A DNA stretch of 13,842 bases. Source: CAZZNQ01 sp964655775 (lineage in GTDB: Bacteria; Planctomycetota; Brocadiia; SM23-32). Every line of letters starts with the position of its first letter. Within the stretch, counting starts at the first letter, position 1. The stretch spans positions 1-13,842 of the forward strand of contig CAZZNQ010000098.1 in NCBI GenBank assembly GCA_964655775.1. Reading direction: 5' to 3'. The notes beneath the pieces were generated by a model that worked only from the letters and a program-made list of their open reading frames with translations, was not told the DNA's origin and did no database searches. The position numbers were made by a program, and so were the translations under genes. This document shows positions 13,341 through 13,842 of the stretch, piece by piece.

Positions 13341-13842
13341 ATGGCGGAGATGACGCCCCGGGAGCGCTATCGGGCCATAATCAGTCGGCAACCTGTGGAC
13401 CGGCTGCCCTACGTTTTCGGCGGGCCGCGTGCGAGCACGTTCTCCGCCTGGCGGAAGCAGGGACTCTCGGAAGAGCAGCACCGGCGCTGGGCGGATTTCG
13501 TGGGCGAGGATCGGTGGCGCGGCGCGGGCATGCTGTATGAGGGACCGATCCCGCCCTTCGAGGAAACCGTGCTGGAGGAGGTGGGCAACAAGCGCACCTG
13601 GATCGACAACTGGGGCGTCACGCGGATCGACGCCATCCGCCAGCCGACCGATGGGTTCGCCCCGAGGCGCTACCTGGAGTTTCCGGTCAAGACCGCCGGG
13701 GATTTCGAGCGCATGAAGGACCGCTTCGACCCGCACTCGCCCGAGCGCTTCCAGCCGGACCCCTCCCTGGCCGAGAGTACGCGCCTGAATCCGGACGCCT
13801 ATCGCCACTACCGTGCCGGGGAGTGCTGGCGGGACCGGGTGG
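13341..13842 (+). CDS. Uroporphyrinogen decarboxylase (URO-D)-family protein, partial
   Basis: The first 167 codons of a gene that runs off the right edge. It opens with MTPRERYRAIISRQPVDRLP, the characteristic start of URO-D-superfamily proteins (MTxRERxxxxxxxxxxDRxP). Many members in PVC-type genomes are not haem-pathway enzymes but corrinoid-methyltransferase-like (MtaA/MtbA-type) proteins. The stretch WIDNWGVTR (about residues 92-100) resembles the DxWG(V/C) segment common in that second group. AGGAG lies 6 bases before the ATG. The zinc or active-site residues of the C-terminal half are outside the window, so decarboxylase versus methyltransferase cannot be decided. Confidence 0.82.
   Translation, partial: MAEMTPRERYRAIISRQPVDRLPYVFGGPRASTFSAWRKQGLSEEQHRRWADFVGEDRWRGAGMLYEGPIPPFEETVLEEVGNKRTWIDNWGVTRIDAIRQPTDGFAPRRYLEFPVKTAGDFERMKDRFDPHSPERFQPDPSLAESTRLNPDAYRHYRAGECWRDRV

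Overview
The window is GC-rich bacterial DNA, densely coded on both strands, with a strong resemblance to chromosomal sequence from Planctomycetota or a related PVC-like or uncultured phylum. I infer this from family content: a Gfo/Idh/MocA oxidoreductase, a formylglycine-type sulfatase and a URO-D-family protein in one neighbourhood, plus a radical SAM gene of the COG0731 type. No RNA gene, CRISPR array, insertion sequence or integrase is visible. The strain cannot be named from sequence alone.

Layout. At 1-883 (minus) is the N-terminal part of a ClC-type chloride channel/transporter, running off the left edge. It is divergent from a COG0731 radical SAM gene (1073-2005, plus), which has a near-consensus promoter. 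That gene meets an MFS transporter (2002-3282, minus) tail to tail with interlocked stop codons. Next on the minus strand is thrS (3470-5404), a complete threonyl-tRNA synthetase. It is read from a perfect TTGACA/TATAAT promoter and carries a leader of about 160 nt with two strong hairpins.

Divergent from thrS is a two-gene operon (5790-8764, plus; 4-bp overlap). This is the most interesting part of the window. The first protein is a secreted/membrane protein with a long helical N-terminal region and a C-terminus resembling a reduced TolQ/ExbB/MotA membrane core. The second has an N-terminal membrane helix with an embedded Asp, like TolR/ExbD/MotB. A long coiled coil follows, then a trypsin-like domain that has lost its catalytic Ser and apparently its Asp. 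I read the pair as a candidate ion-driven, force-transducing envelope complex with a pseudoprotease head; this is inference from by-eye motif matching.

From 8817 to 12732 (plus) is a probable catabolic gene cluster: a Gfo/Idh/MocA oxidoreductase, a degraded short-chain dehydrogenase remnant, a PIG3/QOR-like quinone oxidoreductase and a cytoplasmic-looking sulfatase. A small coiled-coil protein (12783-13061, minus) follows. The window ends in the 5' part of a URO-D-family gene (13341 to the edge, plus).
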